Assembly (NCBI GenBank): GCA_024401355.1
Contig: JAKSLF010000024.1
Span: 1 to 46,698 of the forward strand
Reading direction: 5' to 3'
Source of the DNA: Bacteroidales bacterium
Lineage (GTDB): Bacteria; Bacteroidota; Bacteroidia; Bacteroidales; Marinilabiliaceae
Length of the DNA stretch: 46,698 bases
The position numbers and the translations under genes are program-made. The notes below the pieces were generated by a model. That model made no database searches. It was given only the letters and a program-made list of their open reading frames with translations, and had not been told where the DNA came from. Shown one piece after another: positions 16,712 through 25,720 of this stretch. Within the stretch, counting starts at the first letter, position 1. The number at the start of each line of letters is the position of its first letter.

Positions 16712-17024
16712 AGCAGGTTAGAATGAAAAACAAATAATAAAATGTATACCTCTTTATATATATAGGACCGCGATAGGTCGGATAAATTAGAAAGGCATGC
16801 GAAATTAATAAAAACAAGCGAGAAAAAGAGAGTGAGGAGATGAAAAAGAGAGAGAGGAAGTCGGTTTCTGAGTTAGAAAGGTTCAAAAAATGCGTAAAAT
16901 GGGTAAAAAAGCGAAAAAGTGGTTATCTTGTTGAGGTGTAGAAAGATAGGCAAAAAAGAGCTAATTTGAAAAGTAAAAAAATATTAAAAAAATAGTGTGC
17001 CAAGTGCTTTTTTTTGTCTTAGTG
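16712..17024. other. AT-rich divergent intergenic region
   Basis: This gap separates the divergent nucleoside transporter and acpP genes. It is AT-rich and purine-biased (runs of GAGA and AAAAA). A small inverted repeat GACC-GCGATA-GGTC lies at about 16768-16781. I saw no gene, and no clean promoter for the leftward gene. The acpP promoter follows at 17025-17056. Confidence 0.5.
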
Positions 17025-17056
17025 TTTGAAAAATTAGGCACAAATGATTTACTTTG
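17025..17056 (+). promoter_or_regulatory. Promoter of acpP-fabF-rnc
   Basis: TTTG at 17025-17028 and TTACTTTG at 17049-17056 are separated by 20 bases; the -7 box has one mismatch to TAnnTTTG. The leader would be about 60 nt before the ATG at 17122. Confidence 0.55.
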
Positions 17057-17121
17057 CAAAGTTGTTTAGAAGACAATAGAGAAAAATTAAGAATATTACT
17101 AACTTTAAAAAATTAAAGGTT

Positions 17122-17355
17122 ATGTCAGAAGTTGCATCAAAAGTTAAGGCAATTATCGTAGACAAGTTGGGCGTAGATGAGGCAGAAGTTGTAGAGACAG
17201 CAAGCTTCACAAACGATCTTGGCGCTGATTCGCTTGACACTGTAGAGCTCATCATGGAATTTGAGAAGGAATTCAACATCACAATTCCAGATGATCAGGC
17301 AGAGAAGATTGCTACTGTAGGTGACGCTGTTGCTTACATCGAGGCAAACGCATAA
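17122..17355 (+). CDS. acpP: Acyl carrier protein
   Basis: This 77-residue acidic protein carries growing acyl chains in fatty-acid synthesis. The DSL motif ([11 protein letters not shown]) holds Ser37, the site of 4'-phosphopantetheine attachment. Length and the helix pattern match the AcpP family closely. It is followed 23 bases later by fabF and then by rnc, a conserved gene order in Bacteroidetes. Acyl-ACP made by this system also feeds LpxA and LpxD encoded 5 kb downstream. Confidence 0.97.
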   Translation: MSEVASKVKAIIVDKLGVDEAEVVETASFTNDLGADSLDTVELIMEFEKEFNITIPDDQAEKIATVGDAVAYIEANA

Positions 17356-17378
17356 TAAGTAATTCTGTAGAATAGAAA

Positions 17379-18626
17379 ATGGAGTTGAAAAGAGTAGTAG
17401 TAACGGGTCTGGGAGCCATCACCCCACTCGGAAATACCCTGTCAGAGACCTGGAAGGGATTGGTCAATGGTGTTAGTGGCGCGGCCCCTATCACTCACTT
17501 CGACGCTTCCAAATTCAAGACTCAGTTTGCTTGCGAGGTCAAGAATTTTGATCCCGTTGCATATTTCGGCAAGGAGGCACGCAAATTGGACCCATTCGCC
17601 CAATTTGCTGTCGTTGCTGCCGATGAAGCTATCAAGGATGCCAAACTGCTGGACGACGAAACAATCGACAAGAATGAGATTGGAGTAGTATGGGGAGCAG
17701 GTATAGGCGGTATAATGACTTATTTCAATGAGGTAAAGGAATTTTGTGAGGGCGATGGCACTCCAAGATTCAATCCTTTCTTCATTCCAAAGCTGATAGC
17801 GGATATAGCGCCAGGCTATATTTCGATAAAATATGGATTTGGTGGTCCGAACTATGGAACAGTTGCGGCATGTGCGTCGTCGACAAATGCCATAGCGTCG
17901 TCATTGGATCTGATACGTCTTGGTAAGGCTGAAGTCATTGTAACAGGAGGCTCAGAAGCTGCACTAGTAGAGCCGGGTGTCGGTGGTTTCTCATCGATGA
18001 AGGCGCTTTCAACCCGCAATGATGATCCGGCAACGGCATCTCGTCCATACGACAAGGGTCGTGATGGATTTGTGATGGGTGAAGGTGGTGCATGTCTTGT
18101 CCTTGAGGAGTATGAACATGCAAAGAAGCGTGGAGCTCATATCTATTGTGAGATAGCGGGTTCGGCATATTCAGGCGACGCATATCACTTGACAGCTCCT
18201 CATCCAGAGGGCGAGGGTGCAACAAGAGTTATGTCGAAGGCATTGAAGGATGCTTCTATGAAGCCAGAGGACATTGATTACATCAATACACATGGTACAT
18301 CGACACCACTTGGTGACAAGGGTGAGATCAAGGCTGTGTTGAAGGTCTTTGGCGAGCATGCATACAAGCTTAACATTAGTTCGACTAAGTCGATGACAGG
18401 TCACCTTCTTGGTGCGACAGGAGCCTTGGAGGCAATTGTTTGTGTCAAGGCGATTGAGGATGGCATAGTTCCTCCAACAATCAATCATTTTGAGGATGAT
18501 CCTGAGATAGACAGCAAGTTGAATTTAACTTTCAACAAGGCTCAGAAGCGTGAGATTAGGGCAGCCCTTTCGAACACATTCGGATTTGGCGGTCACAACT
18601 CGACAGTGATATTCAAGGCATTGTAA
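17379..18626 (+). CDS. fabF: 3-oxoacyl-[ACP] synthase II
   Basis: This 415-residue condensing enzyme extends acyl-ACP with malonyl-ACP, releasing CO2. The catalytic triad is visible: Cys165 in VAACASSTNAI, His305 in THGTSTPLGD and His342 in MTGHLLGATGA. The N-terminal VVVTGLGAITPLG and C-terminal NTFGFGGHNST are family signatures. Length is standard. It lies 23 bases after acpP and 10 bases before the GTG start of rnc, so the three are probably one transcript. Confidence 0.96.
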   Translation: MELKRVVVTGLGAITPLGNTLSETWKGLVNGVSGAAPITHFDASKFKTQFACEVKNFDPVAYFGKEARKLDPFAQFAVVAADEAIKDAKLLDDETIDKNEIGVVWGAGIGGIMTYFNEVKEFCEGDGTPRFNPFFIPKLIADIAPGYISIKYGFGGPNYGTVAACASSTNAIASSLDLIRLGKAEVIVTGGSEAALVEPGVGGFSSMKALSTRNDDPATASRPYDKGRDGFVMGEGGACLVLEEYEHAKKRGAHIYCEIAGSAYSGDAYHLTAPHPEGEGATRVMSKALKDASMKPEDIDYINTHGTSTPLGDKGEIKAVLKVFGEHAYKLNISSTKSMTGHLLGATGALEAIVCVKAIEDGIVPPTINHFEDDPEIDSKLNLTFNKAQKREIRAALSNTFGFGGHNSTVIFKAL

Positions 18627-18636
18627 TTTTGCTGTT

Positions 18637-19395
18637 GTGAGTCTAGCAAGAAAGTTTACCAATATAATAAAACTTTTTTTCCGCGAGGAGAGAAAGTTTT
18701 ATTTTTTTGTATGTAGGTGCACCGGCTATTGTGTGTCGGACATTGACCTATTCAAGAGGGCGATGGTGCACAAGTCGGCGTTGAAAAAAGAAGATGGTCA
18801 TCCGTATAACAACGAAAGGCTTGAGTATCTGGGTGATGCCGTGCTTGACCTTCTGGTGGCGGATGTGCTGTATGAGAAATATAAAGACAAGGATGAAGGT
18901 TTCCTGTCGAGCATGAGAGGCCATATAGTGAGTCGCAAGTCGCTTAATGCCATAGCGATGGAGATAGGCATTGGTGATAGGCTCGTAGTGAACGGAATAG
19001 TGTCGGCAGACAAGACACATCTGCCGGGTGATGCGTTGGAAGCATTTGTTGGTGCGATATATTTGGATTCGGGATTGAGGAGAGCGAAGAGATTTGTCAG
19101 GAAATATGTGGTGAACGACAAAGTGTTGTCGGTGATGGAGAGAGAGAGTGAGGATTATAAATCGCTGATATTGCAATGGTCGCAAAAGGCGAAAGAGAAC
19201 GTTAGATTTGACAGTCAGGAGATGGGAAAGAATCAAGATGGAACCTTAATCTTTGTGAGCCGTATAATAAAAGAAAATGGTGAGGTCATAGGCGAGGGAA
19301 CAGGTGCGTCGAAGAAGGAGGCAGAGCAGAGAGCAGCGGAAAAAGCGTTCAGAGAAGTGAAAGTTGTTGTCGGAAATTATGATTTTATGCCATAA
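18637..19395 (+). CDS. rnc: Ribonuclease III
   Basis: This 252-residue enzyme cleaves double-stranded RNA in rRNA maturation and mRNA decay. The endonuclease domain has the signature NERLEYLGDAVLD (Glu60, Asp67) and the second acidic site in GDALEAFVGAIYLDSG. The C-terminal double-stranded RNA-binding domain ends SKKEAEQRAAEKAF. The start is a GTG at 18637, 10 bases after fabF; the N-terminal extension of about 30 residues is basic and hydrophobic, so a later start is possible. It is cotranscribed with acpP and fabF by position. Confidence 0.93.
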   Translation: MSLARKFTNIIKLFFREERKFYFFVCRCTGYCVSDIDLFKRAMVHKSALKKEDGHPYNNERLEYLGDAVLDLLVADVLYEKYKDKDEGFLSSMRGHIVSRKSLNAIAMEIGIGDRLVVNGIVSADKTHLPGDALEAFVGAIYLDSGLRRAKRFVRKYVVNDKVLSVMERESEDYKSLILQWSQKAKENVRFDSQEMGKNQDGTLIFVSRIIKENGEVIGEGTGASKKEAEQRAAEKAFREVKVVVGNYDFMP

Positions 19396-19419
19396 ATGAA
19401 ATATTTTTTTACTTTGCTC

Positions 19420-19450
19420 TTGTGAAAAAGATGACATAGTTATATCTTTG
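19420..19450 (+). promoter_or_regulatory. Promoter of the RprX/RprY pair, apparently leaderless
   Basis: TTG at 19420-19422, a 20-base spacer and TATCTTTG at 19443-19450 make a near-ideal promoter. The box ends seven bases before the ATG at 19457, so transcription should begin on or beside the start codon. Confidence 0.7.
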
Positions 19451-19456
19451 TTAGAT

Positions 19457-21025
19457 ATGAGAAGCAAGAAGCTTATAATATGGGTTTGTGCTGTGATGGC
19501 ATTTGCGTTCGTCGGCTTGATAATAATGCAGATGAGGTGGATGCTGGAGGCGTCTGAACTGAAGGCAAGTCACTTTGACCAGCTGGTGAGGAAGAGCCTT
19601 GACGAAGTCGTAGCCAGACTTGAGACAGATGAGCTTTCGGCGGTAAAATCGAGCTATGGTTTTGGAAGTGAAAGTCTTTCGCCATTGTTCAGACGTAAGT
19701 TGAAGAACGGTGTTCAGTCGTCGGATGATATACACAAGAGCTATGAGGGATATAACATCTCGCTGGATCTTGACTTGAATGGTCGCTTCAGCCTGAACAC
19801 GTATATGAAAGACTCGTTGATTTCGGCCATGAATGGTCGTGCGGATGTTGGTGGGATATCGTATCTTGATCCGGTGACGAATGCAATGGTGGCGATACAG
19901 AACGAGCTTCGCAACAGGATAACGGAGCAGAACAAGATGCTGATGCACACAGTGTTTGAGGATGTTCCGATAGAGCGACGAATAGACCAGCACAGACTGG
20001 ATGCGATGCTGATGCAGAACCTGACGGAGAATGGTGTGACGTTGACACATGAGTATGCCGTGCTGAATTCGCAGGACAAAGTGGTGTTGTGTACGCCAGG
20101 CTATGAGCCAACGGAAGAGAGCACGATATTCAAGAAGAGGCTGTTTCCGAACGATGTGCATGCAAAATTGCATACGCTTGCGGTATATTTTCCGGAGCAG
20201 AAGTCGTTTATGCTGGAGTTGCTTGGGCTTTTGGTGCCTACATTGATATTTACGACGCTGCTGCTTGTTGTGTCGATATATACGGTAGTGATAATCTTGA
20301 GCCAGAAGAAGATAGACCAGATAAAGGATGACTTCATTGGCAACATGACGCATGAGTTCAAGACTCCGATAGCGGCGATAAGCATGGCGGCTGAGATAAT
20401 GTCGGACCCTCAGATACCGGTGTCGAAAGAGTCGGTGACGGCGAAGTGCAAGATGATACTGGACCAGTGTAAGCGTCAGCGAAACATGGTTGAGAGGATA
20501 TTGTCGATAGCGGCGATAGACAGTGGCCGACTGAAGATGAACAAGAGGATGATAGACGTGAACAGTCTTGTAGACAGCGTAGTCAACTCGTTCCGTCTGA
20601 ACGTAGAGAAAGTGGGTGGTGAGATATATAGCCAGCTGGATGCGACAGAGTCGATGGCATACGTGGATGATGTTCATTTTACGAACGTTGTGTACAACTT
20701 GACCGAAAACGCATTCAAGTACAGACGTGAGGAAGAGCCTCTGAGGATATATATCAAGACACGAAATCAGAACAATGGAATAATAATTTCGATAAAAGAT
20801 AACGGATTAGGTATATCCAAAGACAATTTAAAACGTATATTCGATAAGTTCTACCGTGTTCCGACGGGTAACGTGCACAACGTTAAGGGTTTTGGATTGG
20901 GACTGGCGTATGTGAAGAGCATAATAGATTTGCATAATGCGCAGTTGACGGTGGAGAGTGAAGTGAATATTGGAACAAAATTCGATATATTTTTACCTTT
21001 AAAAGATAGTAAAAATGGAAACTAA
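19457..21025 (+). CDS. rprX: Sensor histidine kinase, RprX-like
   Basis: This 522-residue membrane sensor autophosphorylates and passes phosphate to the adjacent regulator. It has an N-terminal membrane segment (residues about 5-22), a periplasmic domain of about 220 residues and a second membrane segment (about 255-280). The kinase core has the H box MTHEFKTPIAA (His299), N box NLTENAFKYRR, G1 DNGLGI and G2 GFGLGLAYVK. I chose the ATG at 19457 over the in-frame TTG at 19448 because the promoter -7 box covers the latter. It overlaps the regulator gene by 11 bases. Similarity to RprX of Bacteroides is judged by recall of the family. Confidence 0.88.
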   Translation: MRSKKLIIWVCAVMAFAFVGLIIMQMRWMLEASELKASHFDQLVRKSLDEVVARLETDELSAVKSSYGFGSESLSPLFRRKLKNGVQSSDDIHKSYEGYNISLDLDLNGRFSLNTYMKDSLISAMNGRADVGGISYLDPVTNAMVAIQNELRNRITEQNKMLMHTVFEDVPIERRIDQHRLDAMLMQNLTENGVTLTHEYAVLNSQDKVVLCTPGYEPTEESTIFKKRLFPNDVHAKLHTLAVYFPEQKSFMLELLGLLVPTLIFTTLLLVVSIYTVVIILSQKKIDQIKDDFIGNMTHEFKTPIAAISMAAEIMSDPQIPVSKESVTAKCKMILDQCKRQRNMVERILSIAAIDSGRLKMNKRMIDVNSLVDSVVNSFRLNVEKVGGEIYSQLDATESMAYVDDVHFTNVVYNLTENAFKYRREEEPLRIYIKTRNQNNGIIISIKDNGLGISKDNLKRIFDKFYRVPTGNVHNVKGFGLGLAYVKSIIDLHNAQLTVESEVNIGTKFDIFLPLKDSKNGN

Positions 21026-21701
21026 GGAGCACAAAATTTTGTTGGCAGAGGACGACGAGAACCTCGGCATGCTTTTGAGTGAGTATTTGCAGGCTAAGGG
21101 CTACAATGCTACTCTTACAGCTAATGGTGAAGAGGCATATAATGCCTTTGTTGCCGGTAAGTATGATATCTGCATCTTTGACGTCATGATGCCAAAGAAG
21201 GATGGATTCACACTTGCGAAAGAGATCAGAATGCTGAACACAGAAGTACCTATTGTATTTCTGACAGCGAAGACCATGAAAGACGACGTCTTGCAGGGTT
21301 TCAAGGTTGGTGCGGATGACTATTTGACAAAGCCATTCAGCATGGAAGAGTTGTTGCTTCGCGTCGAGGCTATCTTGCGCAGAACAAGCGGTAACAGCCA
21401 GGTACAGGAGACATACGTACTTGGTAAGTACAAGTTTGACACACAGAAGCAGCAGTTGATGATTGGCGAAGAGACAATCAAGTTGACAACTAAGGAATCA
21501 GAGCTTTTGAAGTTGCTTTGTGCAAACGCGAACAAAGTGCTTGAGCGTAACATTGCCTTGAAGACAATCTGGGTTGATGACAACTACTTCAACGCACGAA
21601 GCATGGATGTGTATATCACAAAGTTGCGTAAGCACTTGAAGGATGACCCTTCTGTTGAGATTATCAACGTACACGGCAAGGGTTATAAGCTCGTTATGTA
21701 A
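21015..21701 (+). CDS. rprY: OmpR-family response regulator, RprY-like
   Basis: This 228-residue DNA-binding regulator is the partner of the kinase whose gene it overlaps. The receiver domain has the acidic pair in LLAEDDENLG, phospho-acceptor Asp56 in CIFDVMMPKKDG, Thr in VFLTAKT and Lys in DDYLTKPF. The C-terminal winged helix ends MDVYITKLRKHLKDDP...INVHGKGYKLVM, typical of OmpR/PhoB regulators. In Bacteroides and Porphyromonas RprY influences stress and other genes; targets here are unknown. A strong terminator follows at 21756. Confidence 0.9.
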   Translation: METKEHKILLAEDDENLGMLLSEYLQAKGYNATLTANGEEAYNAFVAGKYDICIFDVMMPKKDGFTLAKEIRMLNTEVPIVFLTAKTMKDDVLQGFKVGADDYLTKPFSMEELLLRVEAILRRTSGNSQVQETYVLGKYKFDTQKQQLMIGEETIKLTTKESELLKLLCANANKVLERNIALKTIWVDDNYFNARSMDVYITKLRKHLKDDPSVEIINVHGKGYKLVM

Positions 21702-21711
21702 TAAAGCCTTT

Positions 21712-21735
21712 GTCCGCTCCTAGATTTCCGCGGAC
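21712..21735 (+). other. Short inverted repeat GTCCGC/GCGGAC
   Basis: A 6-bp stem with a 12-base loop lies just after rprY and ahead of the stronger terminator. It may add to termination or protect the 3' end. Confidence 0.35.
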
Positions 21736-21755
21736 TGCTATAGATATTCCCAATT

Positions 21756-21797
21756 GGGGAGAGGCATTGGTTAATGCTTTTCCCCCTTTGGTGTTTT
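21756..21797 (+). terminator. Terminator after rprXY
   Basis: GGGGAGAGGCATT (21756-21768) pairs with AATGCTTTTCCCC (21773-21785) over 13 bp with two G-U pairs and the loop GGTT. A CTTTGGTGTTTTT run follows. Confidence 0.75.
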
Positions 21798-21881
21798 TGA
21801 AAAAGTTGGCAGTTGTGGTGATTTTGGAGTGGTGTTTGGTGATTAGGTTGGCTAAAATGCGGTAATGTGCAAAAAAAATAT

Positions 21882-21889
21882 TAGTTTTG
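21882..21889 (+). promoter_or_regulatory. Probable -7 box of the lpxD operon
   Basis: TAGTTTTG fits TAnnTTTG and lies 67 bases before lpxD, beyond a terminator. I could not place a convincing TTTG element about 20 bases upstream, so this rests on the -7 box alone. Confidence 0.4.
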
Positions 21890-21956
21890 CAGAACATTGG
21901 CGCGATGCCTTGGTTATGCGTGATAACGAACAATAGAACAGAAAAAAGAGAAACTG

Positions 21957-22982
21957 ATGGAATTTACAGCTCAGCAGATAGCACAGGTGCTAGGTGGTAC
22001 CGTTGAAGGCGATGAGAATGTGGCAGTGCGTTCGTATTGCAAGATAGAGGAGGGAACTCCAGGTGCGTTGACATTTTTTGCGAATCCGAAGTATGAGCAC
22101 TATGTGTACTCGACGGAGGCGTCTGTAGTGCTGGTGAATGAAGATTTTCGTCCATCGGAGAAGGTGAAAGCCACTCTTATCAGAGTTCCGAACGCATACG
22201 AGTCGTTGGCTCAGCTGCTGAACATGTATGAGCAGATGCAGCCAAAGAAAGTGGGCATAGAGCAGCCATCGTATATCAGTGCAAAGGCGACAGTTGGTGA
22301 GTTTGCGTATGTTGGTGCCTTCGCCTACATTGGTGACGGAGCCAAGATTGGCAAGAATGTGAAGATATATCCTCAGGCATATATAGGTGACGGCGTAGAG
22401 ATAGGCGATGACACCACAATATATGCTGGAGTGAAGATATACAAGGGATGCAAGATAGGATCGAGATGCACAGTGCATGCGGGAAGCGTCATTGGAGCTG
22501 ATGGATTTGGTTTTGCTCCGGATGCTAATGGTCAGTACCAGAAGATATCTCAGATAGGCAACGTTGTGATAGACGACGATGTAGAGATAGGTGCAAATAC
22601 ATGTATAGACCGTGCTACGATGGGCAGCACCAGGATTGGCAAGGGAACGAAGCTTGACAACTTGATACAGGTGGCTCATAATGTAGAGATAGGTGAGAGC
22701 ACAGTGATGGCTGCGCTAGGTGGCATAGCTGGTTCGACCAAAGTGGGAAGCCATTGCATGTTTGGCGGTCAGACAGGCATAGCTGGCCATATAAAAGTGG
22801 CAGATGGTACGAAGTGCGGTGCTCAGACAGGCATAGCTGGTAATGTAAAGACAGAGAACCAGACATTGTTTGGTTCGCCAGCCATAGATGTCATGTCGTA
22901 CAACAAGGCATACGCGATATTCCGTCATTTGCCGGAGATGAAGAAGCAGTTAGATGAACTTGTAAAGGCGCACAAGGAATAG
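21957..22982 (+). CDS. lpxD: UDP-3-O-acyl-glucosamine N-acyltransferase
   Basis: This 341-residue cytosolic enzyme adds the second 3-hydroxyacyl chain to UDP-3-O-acyl-GlcN in lipid A synthesis, using acyl-ACP. The N-terminal domain is followed by a left-handed beta-helix of hexapeptide repeats ([21 protein letters not shown]). Catalytic His241 is in QVAHNVEIG. The helical C-terminus ends [15 protein letters not shown]. It is the first gene of lpxD-lpxC-lpxA, with a 16-base gap to lpxC. Length matches the family. Confidence 0.95.
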   Translation: MEFTAQQIAQVLGGTVEGDENVAVRSYCKIEEGTPGALTFFANPKYEHYVYSTEASVVLVNEDFRPSEKVKATLIRVPNAYESLAQLLNMYEQMQPKKVGIEQPSYISAKATVGEFAYVGAFAYIGDGAKIGKNVKIYPQAYIGDGVEIGDDTTIYAGVKIYKGCKIGSRCTVHAGSVIGADGFGFAPDANGQYQKISQIGNVVIDDDVEIGANTCIDRATMGSTRIGKGTKLDNLIQVAHNVEIGESTVMAALGGIAGSTKVGSHCMFGGQTGIAGHIKVADGTKCGAQTGIAGNVKTENQTLFGSPAIDVMSYNKAYAIFRHLPEMKKQLDELVKAHKE

Positions 22983-22998
22983 GCGTCGGAAGTAGAAC

Positions 22999-23931
22999 AT
23001 GGCAAACGGAACGATAATGGAGAAGCAGACGACATTGAATGGTGAGGCTACATTCCGTGGCAAGGGATTGCATACGGGAGTTGTTGTGAACCTCACAATA
23101 AAGCCAGCGCCAGAGAACTTTGGTTATCAGTTTAAGAGAGTGGACATAGAGGGTCAGCCATTGACTCCAGCGGATGCGAACAGAGTGTCGTTTACGCAGC
23201 GAGGAACCGTATTGGCTGGTGACCGTGAGGATGTAAGGATATCGACAATAGAGCATCTCATGTCGTCGTTGCGTGCGATGAGAGTAGACAACTGTCTGAT
23301 AGAGCTCGACGGTCCTGAAGTTCCGATTTTGGATGGAAGTGCGAAGCCGTTTGTTGACGCGATAAAGCGAGTAGGCATCAAAGAGCAGGAGGCAGAGCGC
23401 CAGTATATGGTGATAAGCCACAAGGCAGTATATGAAGAGCCAGAGAAGGGAATAAGAATCATAGCGTTGCCAGAAGAGTATTTTGCGGCGCAGGTGAACA
23501 TAGCCTTTGAGGGGTCGAGATGTCTGGCAAACCAATATGCCTTGCTTGAGAGTCTGGATGACTATGAAGAAGTATATGACTGCAGAACATTTGTATTCTT
23601 GAGAGAGATACAGATGCTGTTGCAGGCGGGCCTTATAAAGGGCGGTGATTTGGAAAATGCGATAGTCTTTGTTGACCAGGAGATGACAGACGAGCAGCGT
23701 AAGCAGCTTGCCCAGATGCTTGGCAAGGAAGACGTCACTATACACAAGTCGGGTGTGTTGAACGAGCACGACTTGAAATATGCGAATGAGGCTGCGCGCC
23801 ACAAGCTGCTGGACCTTATAGGCGACCTTTCGTTGGTAGGTCGTCCGATAAAGGGAAGAATCATAGCGACAAAGTCGGGTCATGGTTCGAATACAGCATT
23901 TGCGCGTCAGCTTATGAAAGAATTTAATTAA
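22999..23931 (+). CDS. lpxC: UDP-3-O-acyl-GlcNAc deacetylase, without fused FabZ
   Basis: This zinc amidase removes acetate from UDP-3-O-acyl-GlcNAc, the first committed step of lipid A synthesis. Zinc ligands by family are His86 (STIEHLMSSL), His268 and Asp272 (RHKLLDLIGDL); the catalytic His295 is in KSGHGSNT. It is 310 residues and stops right after the deacetylase domain. In most Bacteroidales LpxC continues into a FabZ dehydratase domain of about 150 residues; here a stop and 20 bases separate it from lpxA. An in-frame ATG at 23017 (MEKQTTLNGEATF) is the likelier start by comparison with typical LpxC N-termini. Confidence 0.94.
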   Translation: MANGTIMEKQTTLNGEATFRGKGLHTGVVVNLTIKPAPENFGYQFKRVDIEGQPLTPADANRVSFTQRGTVLAGDREDVRISTIEHLMSSLRAMRVDNCLIELDGPEVPILDGSAKPFVDAIKRVGIKEQEAERQYMVISHKAVYEEPEKGIRIIALPEEYFAAQVNIAFEGSRCLANQYALLESLDDYEEVYDCRTFVFLREIQMLLQAGLIKGGDLENAIVFVDQEMTDEQRKQLAQMLGKEDVTIHKSGVLNEHDLKYANEAARHKLLDLIGDLSLVGRPIKGRIIATKSGHGSNTAFARQLMKEFN

Positions 23932-23951
23932 TGACATTATAAATAGCGAAT

Positions 23952-24734
23952 ATGAGTCTGATTCATCCATCTGCCGTTATTGATCCGGAGGCAAAGATTG
24001 GCGAGAACGTTGAGATTGGTCCTTTTGTGACAATAGAAAAGAATGTTGTTATAGGTGACGGCTGTAAGATAATGAGTGGTGCGGTAATATGCTATGGCAC
24101 GCGAATGGGAAAGAACAACAGAATATTCCCTCATGCGGTGATAGGAATGATACCACAGGACCTTAAATTCCACGGTGAAGAGACAACTTGTGAGATAGGA
24201 GACAACAACTCGATACGTGAATTTGTAACAATCAACAGAGGAACAGCCTCGAAGAACAAGACCGTAGTAGGCAGCAACAACCTGTTGATGGCATACGTTC
24301 ATATAGGTCATGACTGTGTGTTCGGCAGCAACATCATAGTATCGAATGCCTGTCAGTTTGCTGGCGAAGTAGAAGTGAATGACTTTGCCGTAGTTGGTGG
24401 TGGTTCGCTAGTTCACCAGTTTACTCGCATCGGTTCGTATGTCATGGTACAGGGTGGATCGCGAGTAGGCAAAGACGTACCTCCATTTGCTATGGTAGGT
24501 CGTGAGCCATTGACATTTGAGGGCTTGAACCTTGTTGGCTTGAAGCGTCGTGGATTTGATGCCAAGCAGATAGGTGAAGCTCAGGAGATATATAAATACT
24601 TCTATCAGAAGCCTTTGAATACGACACAGGCAGTAGAGGCAGTAGAGGCAGAAGTGCCACAGAGCGAGTTGCGTGATTCGATATTGAGCTTTATTAAATC
24701 GTCGGCACGAGGAATTATTCGTGGTGCGAAATAA
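23952..24734 (+). CDS. lpxA: UDP-GlcNAc O-acyltransferase
   Basis: This 260-residue trimeric enzyme transfers a 3-hydroxyacyl chain from ACP to UDP-GlcNAc to begin lipid A synthesis. Hexapeptide repeats start at once (HPSAVIDPEAKIGENVEIG). Catalytic His120 is in YVHIGHDCVFG. The C-terminal helical domain contains NLVGLKRRGFD, a family signature. It follows lpxC by 20 bases and precedes metA by 31. Confidence 0.95.
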   Translation: MSLIHPSAVIDPEAKIGENVEIGPFVTIEKNVVIGDGCKIMSGAVICYGTRMGKNNRIFPHAVIGMIPQDLKFHGEETTCEIGDNNSIREFVTINRGTASKNKTVVGSNNLLMAYVHIGHDCVFGSNIIVSNACQFAGEVEVNDFAVVGGGSLVHQFTRIGSYVMVQGGSRVGKDVPPFAMVGREPLTFEGLNLVGLKRRGFDAKQIGEAQEIYKYFYQKPLNTTQAVEAVEAEVPQSELRDSILSFIKSSARGIIRGAK

Positions 24735-24765
24735 GTTGCGAAACGCAGGATAAAAGAGAGAAGAG

Positions 24766-25674
24766 ATGCCAATTAAAATACCTGATACACTACCGGCACG
24801 TCTGATACTTGAGGGGGAGAATGTGTTTGTTATGGGCGAAAGCCGTGCGCACAAGCAGGATATACGTGCATTGCGCATATTGATACTGAACCTGATGCCA
24901 GTCAAGATAACGACTGAAACGCAGATATTGAGAAACTTGTCGAACTCTCCGTTGCAGGTAGACATAGAGTTCTTGATGACGAGCAGCCATACGTCGAAAA
25001 ATACATCGACAGAGCATCTTGCGACCTTCTACAAGACATTTGATGAAGTGCGCAACCAGAAGTATGACGGCATGATCATAACAGGTGCTCCAGTTGAGCA
25101 GATGCCATTTGAGGAAGTTGACTACTGGTCGGAGTTGCAGGAGATAATGGACTGGACGAAGACTAATGTCACGAACACATTCCATATATGTTGGGGTGCT
25201 CAGGCTGGATTGTATCACCATTATGGAATAGAGAAGCGAAGCTTGCCGAAGAAGATGTTCGGCATCTTTCATCATAAAGTTGTCAGCACGAACAATGAAC
25301 CTCTATTGAGAGGATTTGATGACGAGTTCATGGCGCCTCATTCGCGTCATACGACAGTGGACAAGAGTGATATATTGGCAAATGACAACCTTAAGCTGCT
25401 TGCGGAAAGCGAGGAGGCTGGAGTATATATAGTAGTGTCGCGAGACAGGCGTCAGATATTTGTCACAGGCCATAGCGAATATGACCGTGACACGCTGGAC
25501 AAAGAATATAAGCGAGACTTGAACAAAGGATTGCCTATAGACATGCCTAAAAACTACTATCCTAATGATGACCCTACGCAGGAACCTCTTGTGAAGTGGA
25601 GGTCGCATGCCAGTCTGCTATACTCAAACTGGTTGAACTATTACGTATATCAAGCAACGCCGTACGAGTTGTAG
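24766..25674 (+). CDS. metA: Homoserine O-acyltransferase (MetA family), probably acetylating
   Basis: This 302-residue enzyme activates homoserine for methionine synthesis. The nucleophile is Cys142 in [10 protein letters not shown], with His236 and Glu238 in TGHSEYDRD. Position 111 is Glu (TGAPVEQM). In characterised MetA proteins Glu111 favours acetyl-CoA and Gly111 favours succinyl-CoA, so I infer O-acetylhomoserine as product despite the succinyltransferase family name. The motif [23 protein letters not shown] at the N-terminus is conserved. It is placed after lpxA with no functional link to lipid A beyond shared transcription. Confidence 0.92.
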   Translation: MPIKIPDTLPARLILEGENVFVMGESRAHKQDIRALRILILNLMPVKITTETQILRNLSNSPLQVDIEFLMTSSHTSKNTSTEHLATFYKTFDEVRNQKYDGMIITGAPVEQMPFEEVDYWSELQEIMDWTKTNVTNTFHICWGAQAGLYHHYGIEKRSLPKKMFGIFHHKVVSTNNEPLLRGFDDEFMAPHSRHTTVDKSDILANDNLKLLAESEEAGVYIVVSRDRRQIFVTGHSEYDRDTLDKEYKRDLNKGLPIDMPKNYYPNDDPTQEPLVKWRSHASLLYSNWLNYYVYQATPYEL

Positions 25675-25720
25675 AAAAGCGACGTGCTGATGGCCGTGGT
25701 GCGAAAAACATCGGAACGAA

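Noticed and set aside
19451-20677. Minus-strand frame of 408 codons
   Set aside because: It is antisense to the RprX gene; its protein is a low-sense mix rich in His, Tyr and Arg with no domain.
21702-21956. Small gene between rprY and lpxD
   Set aside because: The gap is taken up by two hairpins and a promoter; frames there lack a ribosome site or meaningful sequence.
22891-23970. Minus-strand frame of 359 codons
   Set aside because: It is antisense to lpxC, a secure gene, and has no signature.
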